From an uncultured Anaerococcus sp. (lineage in GTDB: Bacteria > Bacillota > Clostridia > Tissierellales > Peptoniphilaceae), in NCBI RefSeq assembly GCF_943912385.1, contig NZ_CALTTY010000006.1:1-64000 (forward strand): a stretch of 64,000 nucleotides of DNA. The letters are read 5' to 3'. The notes under the pieces are model-generated. The model saw only the letters and a program-made list of their open reading frames with translations. It ran no database searches and had not been told where the DNA came from. The translations under genes and the position numbers were made by a program. Below are positions 1 through 7,630 of this stretch, one piece after another (the stretch's first letter is position 1; the number at the start of each line of letters is the position of its first letter).

Positions 1-906
1 TTAGAAATTTATAAATTCTATCCTAGTCTTTCTTACCTCCAGGAGAATATAATAGAAGATTTTGAAAGTTTTGAAAAAGATAAGAACACTTTGTTTGTTG
101 AAAAAGAAAATCTAGATCAAGAAAAAATTGATGACTTTTTAAAAAAACAAAAGAAATATGGAAACTATATTTTTAATTTCCCGGAAGAGTTTATCCTAAA
201 AGCTTTAACAAAAAATGAGGATCTTGGATCATATTTATTAAATATGGCTAACAAGGATGCAAGGAATAATAAAAACTTTGCAGAAGTCATAGGTAAAAAA
301 TATATACACTGTGGACTAAAATATTTTACAGAAGCTATAAGATCGGACTTAGAAACTTGCAATACATTTGTTAATACTGATTTTAAAAATTTAGAATACA
401 CTAATCTTTCTAGCGAAGACTACCTTAGTATATTTTTTAATTGCATAGAAGAGGATTTTAGAATCTACCAATACCTTGATCCCATATATAAAAACAATAA
501 TTCTTTTTATTGTTATGGGGAAACTATTGGGAGAAAAATAAAATATAAGAACAAGCTTGATCTTAAAGTATACCCTGAGCTAATCATATTAATGGATGCT
601 AATCTAATAAAGAAGATAGAAAACACAGATATTTTAATTGATGAAAACGGAAACTTACTAAAATATTTACCTAAAGAAATCAAAGAAGACGAGGAATATA
701 TTTTAAGAGCCTTGAAATCCTATCCTAAATATATAAGAGAAGTCTCAAACAAAAAGAAAAACAATAAACAGTTTATCCTTAAAGCTTATAAGGCAAACCC
801 TGAAATAGAAAAATATCACAAGATAAATCTTTCAGATGAGGAAAAAGATAAGGAAAAATATTTTGAAATGAAGCCTTCATTTTTAAAAAACATCTTTAAA
901 AGTTAG
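1..906 (+). CDS. DUF4116-like hypothetical protein, 5' truncated by window edge
   Basis: The reading frame is open from base 1 with no stop, so the gene begins outside the window; the TTG at 91 is an internal Leu rather than a start. At least 301 residues are visible. The C-terminal part carries helical units of the type ILRALKSYPKYIREVS followed by a second unit with FILKAYKANPEI, which resembles the DUF4116 repeat found in paralogous, often accessory, bacterial proteins. The protein is Lys/Glu/Asn rich with no signal peptide or membrane segment in the visible part. No function is known for this repeat family. It sits upstream of the mobilisation genes and may be cargo of that element or host DNA beside it. 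Confidence 0.7.
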   Translation, partial: LEIYKFYPSLSYLQENIIEDFESFEKDKNTLFVEKENLDQEKIDDFLKKQKKYGNYIFNFPEEFILKALTKNEDLGSYLLNMANKDARNNKNFAEVIGKKYIHCGLKYFTEAIRSDLETCNTFVNTDFKNLEYTNLSSEDYLSIFFNCIEEDFRIYQYLDPIYKNNNSFYCYGETIGRKIKYKNKLDLKVYPELIILMDANLIKKIENTDILIDENGNLLKYLPKEIKEDEEYILRALKSYPKYIREVSNKKKNNKQFILKAYKANPEIEKYHKINLSDEEKDKEKYFEMKPSFLKNIFKS

Positions 907-936
907 CAAGTATTCGAAAAATCAAAGGAGATTTTT

Positions 937-1026
937 ATGAAAAGAAAAGTGGGTTTGGGAGTCTCCTCCCAATTAATCAGCCCTCCGGGCTGCAAGATGC
1001 AAACGTTGAAACTAAGAGATTTTTAA
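937..1026 (+). CDS. Possible 29-residue small ORF in oriT-like region
   Basis: An ATG follows a good ribosome binding site (AAAGGAG, about 7 bases upstream) and opens a 29-codon frame beginning MKRKVGLGVSSQLISPP and ending at TAA. The peptide is basic and contains a Pro-Pro-Gly-Cys stretch. The frame lies over the palindromic region that looks like a transfer origin, so apparent conservation could come from the DNA structure instead of coding. No family is recognised. It may be a real leader peptide or a chance ORF. Confidence 0.25.
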   Translation: MKRKVGLGVSSQLISPPGCKMQTLKLRDF

Positions 1027-1090
1027 ATTCTCGCTGTTAGTTTGCGAATCTTGCCAAAGTCCAAACAGGTTAATATAGGACTTTGTATTT
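954..1090. other. Candidate origin of transfer (oriT) with nested inverted repeats
   Basis: This stretch packs several inverted repeats: GGGAG/CTCCC, AGCCC/GGGCT, CAAGAT (993-998) with ATCTTG (1048-1053) together with GCAAAC/GTTTGC, and CAAAGTCC (1055-1062) with GGACTTTG (1078-1085). The heptamer ATCTTGC occurs on the plus strand near 1048 and on the minus strand near 993-999, and it resembles the IncP-type nic consensus YATCYTG/Y. The region lies about 400-700 bp upstream of the relaxase accessory and relaxase genes, the usual place for oriT. Structure and motif are seen directly; function is inferred. Confidence 0.45.
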
Positions 1091-1115
1091 TTCAAACTTG
1101 TTTGAAAGTAATTAG

Positions 1116-1226
1116 AATAAAATCAAATTACATTTATGTATTTTGATGTCCAAGAAGAAAAAATATTTAGAGTTCTTTCTGAAATAAAATGGAAGAATGT
1201 ACTCTTAAAGAAGAAATTAAAAAGCG
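1116..1226. repeat. Direct repeat copy A (~110 bp)
   Basis: Copy A of a nearly identical ~110 bp segment that recurs at 1365-1474; the two differ at only a handful of bases and a 2-base indel near the right end. In copy A an ATG at 1136 opens a short frame reading MYFDVQEEKIFRVLSE and ending a few codons past the repeat. Copy B has a stop in the same frame. The frame may be a relic of a gene start or a duplicated regulatory region in front of the mobilisation genes. Confidence 0.85.
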
Positions 1227-1364
1227 AAGTGCAGCTTAACTTTTAACTGCATTTTGCATTATAGAAATAAAAATGTTAATTAACTTTCTCCATTTATTTT
1301 ATATAAGATCTTTTCTATAAGAAAAGTCTGGAAGAAAATATGTGGTGTAAGGTAATAGATTAAA

Positions 1365-1474
1365 AATAAAATCAAATTACATTTAAGTATTTTGATGTCT
1401 AAGAAGAAAAAATATTTAGAGTTCTTTCTGAAATGAAGTGGAAGAATGTACTCTTAAAGAAGAAATTAAAGCGA
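1365..1474. repeat. Direct repeat copy B (~110 bp), leader of mobilisation genes
   Basis: Copy B of the segment at 1116-1226, ending at the GCGAGG that serves as ribosome binding site of the accessory gene starting at 1481. The 138 bp between copies (1227-1364) is AT-rich and shows no ORF or strong structure. The duplication may place two copies of a promoter or binding site ahead of the relaxase operon. Confidence 0.85.
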
Positions 1475-1480
1475 GGTTAT

Positions 1481-1768
1481 ATGTTAGTAAAGAAAACTAT
1501 AATTTTAGATGAAGGAATTAAAAATAAAATTAGAAATTTAGCCACCAATAATACAGGCGTGACTGAAAATGAAATTATTAATCGTGCAATAAAAGAATAT
1601 TTTTTTAACATAGAGCTTAGAAGGGCATCAGAATTGTTAGAAAAAAATATTATCATTTTTGAAAATGAAAAATTTTCAATTGGAGAAAAATATGATATTG
1701 CTATAGAAAATTTAGATAGTGTCTACAATATTTTATTGAAAGCGTACAACGAAATTGCCAATTGTTAA
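1481..1768 (+). CDS. Ribbon-helix-helix-like relaxosome accessory protein (MobC-like)
   Basis: A 95-residue basic/acidic protein starting MLVKKTIILDEGIKNKI, whose N-terminal third has the beta-strand then two-helix pattern of ribbon-helix-helix DNA-binding proteins (polar strand, then NEIINRAIKEYF helix). The ATG at 1481 is preferred over an ATG at 1433 because the latter lies inside the upstream repeat, whereas 1481 follows GCGAGG. The end overlaps the relaxase start by 14 bases, suggesting translational coupling. By position it should bind the transfer origin and help load the relaxase. RHH and MobC roles are inferred from context and length; no family signature is decisive. Confidence 0.6.
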   Translation: MLVKKTIILDEGIKNKIRNLATNNTGVTENEIINRAIKEYFFNIELRRASELLEKNIIIFENEKFSIGEKYDIAIENLDSVYNILLKAYNEIANC

Positions 1769-3374
1769 AAATGTAAGCGTAGTTAAGGATAGAAATTCTT
1801 CTGCAGCAAGCAAGGGGGCGAATGGTCTGATAGATTATATACACGATCAAATAAAAAGACCAGATACAGTCGTATCAAATTTATTAACTTACGCTGATAA
1901 TAAAAATAAAAATTATAACAATAACGATTTTGTTTCAACTCTAAATGGACTATCTAGAAATACTGATGTTGCGAAAAAGCAATTTAAACTAACGAGAGAA
2001 TCCAGACTGAGAGAAAAAAATCTTGTCAATCGTAAAGAAAGAAAAAACTCAAGATACCTATATCACTTTGTAGTTTCATTTAATAAGTATGATACAGAAA
2101 AATTTAATTGGAAAGACCTCCATAAATTTTCAGAAGATGTTGCCAGAGAAATTTGTAATGATGAGTACCAAGCATTTCTTTCTTCTCATCTACCTTCAAG
2201 CGATGACAGTAATGATTATTTTCACACTCATATAGTTGTTAACGCTTATTCTAAAAAAGAAAAAGGTAATAAGCTACATATGGATAATGGGTATGTAGAA
2301 AAATTAATATCAAGGACGAATGAGCTTGCGAAAAAATATGGTTATAGTCTTGTAACAGATCCTGGAAAAAATAAAAACAAAAATCCTGACAAAAAATGGT
2401 ATGAACATTACCACTACAAAAAAAATTCTTCTTGGAAAGAAAATTTAAGAAATGCCATAGACTATGCTAAAGAAAACTCAGAAGACCTCGATGATTTTTT
2501 AAATAAGATCCAGGAGCTTGGTTACAGGGTAAGGTATGAAAATAAAAAAACTAAAAGACAATATAAAGATATATCCTTTATACCAGGTGAAAATCATAAA
2601 GAAAAAAAATCTATAAGAGGTTCAAGGTTAGGTAAAAGATACTCCAGGAGCAGTTTAGAAGATTATTTTAATTTAAGTAAAGAAGAAAGGATTGAGATAA
2701 AAAATAAGGAAGCTGAGGATCAATTAAAAAACATAAAATTTGAAGAACAAAAAAATAAAAAACTTGAAAAAGAAATCTATAAAAATATTAGCTACAAGGG
2801 TAGGCTAAGAAAGATAAAAATATTTGATAAGAATAAAAATATGAAAACTGAATTGGAAATGAAGCTAGAGCTAGAATATCATGATAGATTAGATAATAAG
2901 GTTGAAGATCCTAGTTATATGCAAGAGTTGTTCGACTCATTAAGTTTTGTTTCCGCCCTCAAGATTGAAAATGTTGATCAACTCCAAGAAAAAATTCTTG
3001 AAAAGGATAAACTTCTTGGGAAGTTTAATTATCAAAAAAAGAATTTGATAAAAAGTTTAGATAGTTATAATGCCTACTTAGAGTATTTTAAGATGGCAGA
3101 AGAATTTGGAAAACTAAAAGAAGTAGAAAGAGATTCTAGTATAAGTAAACAAGGATTAGAAAAGTTGATAGTGAAAACCAAAAATGAATTGAAAGAAGTA
3201 GAAAGAAATTTAGAGTCTTTAAAAGTTTATGCTAGAGACCTCAATAAAACTATTAAGTTTTATGACTACAAAGGGACGGTTAAAGATTTTAAGTTTAAAC
3301 AAGAAAGATATAAGTATAGAGAGCAGAAAAGAAAAAGGGAAGAGGCTAAACGAGAGGATAAATATGTGAGATGA
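1755..3374 (+). CDS. Relaxase/mobilisation nuclease (MOB family)
   Basis: A 539-residue relaxase that should nick one strand at oriT and pilot DNA during conjugation. The start is TTG at 1755 giving MPIVKNVSVV, the usual beginning of Gram-positive MOB relaxases; the next Met would remove conserved sequence. Residues ~25-50 hold a Tyr-containing segment (LIDYIHDQIKRP), and residues ~150-170 hold the metal-binding histidine motif HTHIVVNAYS followed by HMDNGY. The C-terminal half is a Lys/Glu-rich likely coiled coil. The stop overlaps the next gene by ATGA. Together with the accessory protein upstream this is a mobilisation module; the coupling protein and type IV ATPase are absent from the window. 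Confidence 0.88.
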   Translation: MPIVKNVSVVKDRNSSAASKGANGLIDYIHDQIKRPDTVVSNLLTYADNKNKNYNNNDFVSTLNGLSRNTDVAKKQFKLTRESRLREKNLVNRKERKNSRYLYHFVVSFNKYDTEKFNWKDLHKFSEDVAREICNDEYQAFLSSHLPSSDDSNDYFHTHIVVNAYSKKEKGNKLHMDNGYVEKLISRTNELAKKYGYSLVTDPGKNKNKNPDKKWYEHYHYKKNSSWKENLRNAIDYAKENSEDLDDFLNKIQELGYRVRYENKKTKRQYKDISFIPGENHKEKKSIRGSRLGKRYSRSSLEDYFNLSKEERIEIKNKEAEDQLKNIKFEEQKNKKLEKEIYKNISYKGRLRKIKIFDKNKNMKTELEMKLELEYHDRLDNKVEDPSYMQELFDSLSFVSALKIENVDQLQEKILEKDKLLGKFNYQKKNLIKSLDSYNAYLEYFKMAEEFGKLKEVERDSSISKQGLEKLIVKTKNELKEVERNLESLKVYARDLNKTIKFYDYKGTVKDFKFKQERYKYREQKRKREEAKREDKYVR

Positions 3375-3919
3375 AAAAAATAGAAAGAAGATATGTAAAA
3401 AAAGATAGTAAAGAAAAAGTTCCAAATAATAAGATAAATCGTAACTACGATTGGGCAGAAGAGTCTAGCATCAAAAAAACAGAAATCCAAAATTATGATT
3501 ATGATAAAGAGTATGTTAATAAAAGAAAAGATGTTGATCGTGAAGAGGCAATTGATGATAGTCTGGTATTTGATAATTCTAATATCAAAAAAGAAGATTC
3601 AGCAATAAGTCATGATAAGAAAAATTATAATGACAACTCCAGCTATAATATAAATCATAATCAAAGCTACAATAATGATTACAGACCCTATCCTAATCGT
3701 TATGAAACACCAAGTAAAAAATCAAAATCTAATATAGACCAAGGGATAAAATTAGAGTTCGCCACTCGTGATGATAAAGAAGAGGGCGTGTATAAAAAAG
3801 TATCAGATAGACTTATCAATAACTCAAGGAATAAAACAATGAGAGTTAAAACTGATGACAGATTACATTTTGATGATTTTAGCAAACAAGATGATGTTTT
3901 AAACTTAAGTGCCTCTTAA
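3371..3919 (+). CDS. N-terminal fragment of frameshifted conjugation protein
   Basis: 182 codons of very hydrophilic, Asn/Asp/Lys/Tyr-rich, probably disordered sequence, starting at the ATGA overlap with the relaxase stop. It ends at TAA only because of an exact 11-bp tandem duplication (3904-3925). Deleting one copy joins this frame seamlessly to the downstream frame ending at 5931, giving one 849-residue protein. The fragment alone has no recognisable domain. It would be the cytoplasmic N-terminal tail of the membrane protein that follows. Confidence 0.6.
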   Translation: MKKIERRYVKKDSKEKVPNNKINRNYDWAEESSIKKTEIQNYDYDKEYVNKRKDVDREEAIDDSLVFDNSNIKKEDSAISHDKKNYNDNSSYNINHNQSYNNDYRPYPNRYETPSKKSKSNIDQGIKLEFATRDDKEEGVYKKVSDRLINNSRNKTMRVKTDDRLHFDDFSKQDDVLNLSAS

Positions 3920-3925
3920 GTGCCT
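3904..3925. repeat. Exact 11-bp tandem duplication causing a frameshift
   Basis: CTTAAGTGCCT occurs twice head to tail (3904-3914 and 3915-3925). Because 11 is not a multiple of three, the second copy creates the TAA at 3917-3919 and shifts the frame. With one copy the codons read straight through from the hydrophilic N-terminal region into the membrane protein. This could be a recent slippage mutation, a reversible phase switch or an assembly error. Confidence 0.95.
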
Positions 3926-3954
3926 ATGAAATAAAAGATGAGAAAAGAACAAAC

Positions 3955-5931
3955 TTGTTTGATTATGGATGGGGGGCTTCAAAGTATACAAGTAAAGCAC
4001 CATACAAAGTAGGCAAAGGAACAGTTAAATTTTTCTTAAGAGAATATACTAACGAATTAAGACAGGATGATGCCTTCAAGGGTATGATGGATGCTAAATA
4101 CTACATGAAAAATTACGGTGGATTAGCTAAAAATCTAAGCGCCATGGGATTAGGCACAGCTTTAAATTCTAGTAGTAAATTTATGAGCATGCCTATCACA
4201 TTCGGCAAGACTAATATTAATGGTGACATCCAGGTTGACAAAAGATCCATAAACGAAAGATTAAATACAAGATTAAATAAAAGGCTCAGTAAGTATACTA
4301 AGCAAACTGACAGTATGTATAACATAGATTTCTTCAAAGAAAAAAACTATAAAAATCTTAAAAAGGCAGTGAAGAATAATAAAATAGGTAGAAGTCTAAA
4401 TTCTAAAAAGGGCTGGACTAATTACCTTGGCGAAAAAGGCATTGATAAAGTAAATGTTAGAAAATATAATTTAATTAAAAGACCTAAAAATAAAATCAAA
4501 AGAATAACTTTACTTTATACAAATAGAGAATTTTTAGCAGGTAATCTTAAAAAACTTGAATATAAAAGAGACTTGAAGAAATTAAATAAAATCCAAAATA
4601 GAAGGATAGCTGTAAAAAATTCCTTGAAATTAGTTGCTGGAGATGTATTTAGAAGAACAAGTAATACAATAAGTTCAGATTATGGCAATATAGGCTTGTC
4701 AGGCTTTGATAGCACATTAGATGTAAGTAGAAATGTATTAAAGGCTGGTAAGTCATTAGCATATAAGCCAGCTAAAGGTGTAGCTATTAAGACAGGAAGA
4801 CTCGGAATCAAGGGGGCTAAGAATAAAGACAAGATAAAAAAAGGTGTAAAAGCTGCAGGAAGAGTAGCAAATCCAGTACCCAAGGGCAAAAGGGTATATA
4901 ATTGGGTAAAGAAACATAGAAAAATATATAAGGATCACGGGCTAATTTCTAGTATTAAGTCTGTGAGTAAAGATATAGGTAGAAATATCATAAATACTGC
5001 TAAAAGAATTTTTAAAATTCTTAGAGGAGCTTTAACTATGTTGTTTACTGCTTTTACTGGTACTATGGGATTTTTCTTCCTTTCAGGTTTAGTAGTTATT
5101 GCAGCTGTATTAATAATAGTTTGGAGTAACTTAAACCCTCTAACGATAGTTAAAAATGCAGCTTCAACATTTCAAGATGTGGGAGTAGATGCAGGAATGG
5201 ATAACTATGGAGATGATATCAAAAAACACTTTGATTATCTTAGAGAATTAAATGAAAAACTAGACGAAGAGTATAGAGACTATGCTGATGTTGTTATATA
5301 TCTTCAAAATCCAGATAACTCCAAGGCAATAATTTCATTAATAAGTGTAGAGTTTGATAATGACTTAAGAGAACACAATCATGTAGCCATGAGAAAAAGA
5401 ATGGATAAGTATCATGAAGATAGCCATCGAATAGTGGATGAATATTACAAAACTCACAAGGTGGGTGATGAAGAGGTAGTGCTTAAATATATAGAAGTAG
5501 AAACAGACCAAGAGCCTAGTGATATAGTGGGAGTAGATAATCCATATGAAAGAGTTGGCAGTAGTTTAAGTTCAGGCGGATCTTCTGGTGGTACTTCTAC
5601 TAGTACTAGCAGTGTTAACACTACTCCTACTGGAAGTGTTAAAAGTGACTTTGATGAAGTAGTTGAAGAGTTAAAATTAAGTGATAAAGAAAAGAGTGAA
5701 TGGTCATATATCATATCTAGAGAGTCAGGATGGAATCCTAGTGCTACTAATCCTAGTTCTGGAGCGTACGGCTTAGGTCAAGCTTATCCTGGCAATAAGA
5801 TGGCTACTCACGGGTCAGACTGGAAAACTAATCCTAAAACACAGCTTTTATGGATGTATGACTATATGAATGGTAGGTATGGATCAATAACAGGAGCATA
5901 TAACTTCTGGCGAGCTAATCAATGGTATTAG
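3955..5931 (+). CDS. C-terminal portion of ICE membrane protein with lysozyme-like domain
   Basis: The frame is open from about 3895; the first usable start is a TTG at 3955 with no ribosome binding site, consistent with a broken gene. The ~658 residues comprise a basic N-terminal region, one strong membrane segment around residues 360-390 (GFFFLSGLVVIAAVLIIVW), an extracellular helical part, a Gly/Ser/Thr linker around 536-562, and a C-terminal lytic-transglycosylase-like fold with the probable catalytic Glu in ISRESGWNP and the GAYGLGQAYP motif. The layout matches the CD1108-type mobile element protein of clostridial conjugative elements: anchored in the membrane and opening peptidoglycan for the transfer channel. 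Whether it is expressed depends on the upstream duplication. Confidence 0.75.
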   Translation: MFDYGWGASKYTSKAPYKVGKGTVKFFLREYTNELRQDDAFKGMMDAKYYMKNYGGLAKNLSAMGLGTALNSSSKFMSMPITFGKTNINGDIQVDKRSINERLNTRLNKRLSKYTKQTDSMYNIDFFKEKNYKNLKKAVKNNKIGRSLNSKKGWTNYLGEKGIDKVNVRKYNLIKRPKNKIKRITLLYTNREFLAGNLKKLEYKRDLKKLNKIQNRRIAVKNSLKLVAGDVFRRTSNTISSDYGNIGLSGFDSTLDVSRNVLKAGKSLAYKPAKGVAIKTGRLGIKGAKNKDKIKKGVKAAGRVANPVPKGKRVYNWVKKHRKIYKDHGLISSIKSVSKDIGRNIINTAKRIFKILRGALTMLFTAFTGTMGFFFLSGLVVIAAVLIIVWSNLNPLTIVKNAASTFQDVGVDAGMDNYGDDIKKHFDYLRELNEKLDEEYRDYADVVIYLQNPDNSKAIISLISVEFDNDLREHNHVAMRKRMDKYHEDSHRIVDEYYKTHKVGDEEVVLKYIEVETDQEPSDIVGVDNPYERVGSSLSSGGSSGGTSTSTSSVNTTPTGSVKSDFDEVVEELKLSDKEKSEWSYIISRESGWNPSATNPSSGAYGLGQAYPGNKMATHGSDWKTNPKTQLLWMYDYMNGRYGSITGAYNFWRANQWY

Positions 5932-5975
5932 TATGCCTAGAGATTATTAAAAATCAATAAGGAGGATATCGCAAG

Positions 5976-6761
5976 ATGATAAAAAAGAAATTTACAATTG
6001 TTACATTAGCCATATCATTGATAGGCTTAGGATTTAAAGAATCCTTAGCCTTTGAGGGGTGGGATAGTGAGAGCATATCTGCAGCAGAAGATATATTTGA
6101 TAATGAGCGGAAAAACACTTATCCCATATTAGAGGGTGTAGAAGAGCAAAAGCCTACTCCTGCTGCACAGACGACAGGATTTGCTCCAGAGGGAGTAGAT
6201 ATTGGCATGCTAGATCTAGGTAGTGTTGTTGGAAATTCTGGTATGATGGAAGTTAGGGAAATAAATGGTAAAAGATACTATTATTGGAATCAAGGAGATT
6301 TTGGTGGTGTGATAAGAAGTTTAGGTTGCGGTCCAACATCAATGGCCATAATTTTATCTAATTTAACAGGTAAACCTGTAAGTCCAAGAAAAATGTGGAA
6401 TATATCAGTAAATGCTGGTGTAAGCAATGGTAGATGGGGTAGCAATGGTAACGGTTTAGCCTCTATCCTAAATGGATATGGAGTAAGAACAAGAAGGACA
6501 TTTAGCCATGAAGAAGCTAGACGGCATTTGCAAAGTGGCGGCCAAGTTTTAGCAAGCGTCGGTGGGTCAGATACTTATTCAAATATGGGTAGATATATAG
6601 CCCCATGGCATCACTATAGGGCTGGGCACTTTGTAGTTTATACAGAACTTACAAGTAGTGGTGGTTACGTTACGCTAGATCCTGGTTGGAGGCAGTATAC
6701 AGGAGTTACAAGTAAAGGGCTTGTAAAAAGCTCAACTAAGGCTTATTGGCTATTGAATTAA
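5976..6761 (+). CDS. Secreted C39-like cysteine peptidase
   Basis: 261 residues with a clear signal peptide (MIKKKFTIVTLAISLIGLG, cleavage probably after the Ala of SLA near residue 25). The C-terminal ~150 residues form a C39-like peptidase fold: catalytic Cys118 in GCGPTSMAI, His218 in AGHFVVY and an Asp in LDPGWRQY. It follows the membrane/lysozyme-like protein by 44 bp with a strong AAGGAGG site. Such proteins in conjugative elements are thought to process cell-surface proteins or peptidoglycan-linked partners at the transfer site; the substrate is unknown. No N-terminal ABC transporter is attached, so it is not a bacteriocin exporter. Confidence 0.8.
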   Translation: MIKKKFTIVTLAISLIGLGFKESLAFEGWDSESISAAEDIFDNERKNTYPILEGVEEQKPTPAAQTTGFAPEGVDIGMLDLGSVVGNSGMMEVREINGKRYYYWNQGDFGGVIRSLGCGPTSMAIILSNLTGKPVSPRKMWNISVNAGVSNGRWGSNGNGLASILNGYGVRTRRTFSHEEARRHLQSGGQVLASVGGSDTYSNMGRYIAPWHHYRAGHFVVYTELTSSGGYVTLDPGWRQYTGVTSKGLVKSSTKAYWLLN

Positions 6762-6791
6762 ATCAAATTAAAAAAGCGTGTAAAACTAAGA

Positions 6792-6820
6792 AAAGCAGGG
6801 TTTAATCCCTGCTTTAGTAT
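6792..6820. terminator. Bidirectional terminator between convergent genes
   Basis: AAAGCAGGG (6792-6800) and CCCTGCTTT (6807-6815) form a 9-bp stem around a 6-base loop, with A- and T-rich flanks on both sides. It ends the mobilisation transcript and the oppositely directed repressor, whose stop codon lies in the stem. Confidence 0.85.
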
Positions 6821-7413
6821 TTTATGTGCTCTGCGATAACTTCGCCTATAACTTTTGTTTGATTTAGAATTCTGTTCTTTTCGTCTATAAAAATTGCTGG
6901 ACTATTAGTTAATTCTATATATCTTGCTATCAGAACCTTCTGATTTTCTACAACTAAGTAAAATTTATCATGTTTTAGATTTTTATTAAGTGAAAAGATT
7001 ATAAACTGATTAGTTCCTTGTTTATATATTGTATTGTTATAAATATTATTAAGTTTTATTGCAACTAAGTTACCAATTATGCTAAATTGATTTTCTTTAT
7101 ATAGAGTTAAGTAATAATTATTTTCAACATTATTCAAGTTGTTTATTTGATTTATGTCTTCGATCAATGGTATCTTCATAGCTACTATATCAACATCTAG
7201 GTTTGTAGAACTGGAGTTGTAGCCTAATAACTCGTTTGGAGTTACATTTAATATATCACATATTTTGATCAGTATATCCAGGGGGATGTTGTCACCATTC
7301 GAATTTTCATATCTATAAACTGTAGGAACGGATTTTCCGAGTTTTTTCGAGAAGTTTTCTATAGTTAAGTTTTTTTCTTCCCTGGCGTTTCTAATAATAT
7401 GACCTAATTTCAT
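6814..7413 (-). CDS. XRE-family repressor with C-terminal S24/LexA-like domain
   Basis: 199 residues. Residues 1-65 are a classic Cro/CI helix-turn-helix (GHIIRNAREEKNLT then LGKSVPTVYRYENS, ending NVTPNELLGY). The remaining ~130 residues are beta-rich and resemble the oligomerisation/peptidase half of CI/LexA-type repressors, but I cannot confirm the Ser-Lys dyad, so self-cleavage is uncertain. It is read opposite to the mobilisation genes, with a GGAG site before the ATG. A role as the element's control protein, binding the repeats just upstream (7462-7591), is inferred. Confidence 0.8.
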   Translation of the reverse strand: MKLGHIIRNAREEKNLTIENFSKKLGKSVPTVYRYENSNGDNIPLDILIKICDILNVTPNELLGYNSSSTNLDVDIVAMKIPLIEDINQINNLNNVENNYYLTLYKENQFSIIGNLVAIKLNNIYNNTIYKQGTNQFIIFSLNKNLKHDKFYLVVENQKVLIARYIELTNSPAIFIDEKNRILNQTKVIGEVIAEHIKY

Positions 7414-7461
7414 TTTTACTCCTTAAAATTTTAAATATTGTAAGATTAATCAAAGAAAATA

Positions 7462-7502
7462 TGTTACGATAAATGTTACGATGTTACGATGAGTGTTACG
7501 AT
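7462..7502. repeat. Four copies of TGTTACGAT upstream of repressor
   Basis: TGTTACGAT starts at 7462, 7474, 7482 and 7494, giving a 12-8-12 spacing; copies two and three share one base. The cluster lies 50-90 bp upstream of the repressor start. Such an array is typical of operators or iterons. No gene occupies 7414-7630, and these repeats together with the following pair account for most of the structure there. Confidence 0.9.
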
Positions 7503-7512
7503 GTATAGGTGC

Positions 7513-7591
7513 ATATAGGAACATATAGACATATACTAATAAAGTCCTACATGTTTTAATTGTTGTAATTTCAATATATAGGAACATATAG
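7513..7591. repeat. Paired ATATAGGAACATATAG motifs
   Basis: The 16-mer ATATAGGAACATATAG occurs at 7513-7528 and again at 7576-7591, 63 bp apart; variants of ATATAGG also appear at 7503-7509 and 7592-7601. They sit between the repressor repeats and the 3' end of ssrA. Binding sites for a repressor, or an integrase/excisionase arm region, are both possible. Confidence 0.8.
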
Positions 7592-7630
7592 GACTATATG
7601 GGAATAAATAAGAATATCCCTAAAAATTAT

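Noticed and set aside
91..906. TTG at 91 as start of the first gene
   Set aside because: The frame is open from base 1, so the gene is truncated by the window edge.
956..970. GGGAGTC near 956 as an att copy of the ssrA 3' end
   Set aside because: Only seven bases match, within a hairpin of the oriT-like region; insufficient for an attachment site.
1433..1480. ATG at 1433 as start of the relaxosome accessory gene
   Set aside because: It lies in the duplicated segment, lacks a ribosome site and adds residues unlike the domain; 1481 has GCGAGG upstream.
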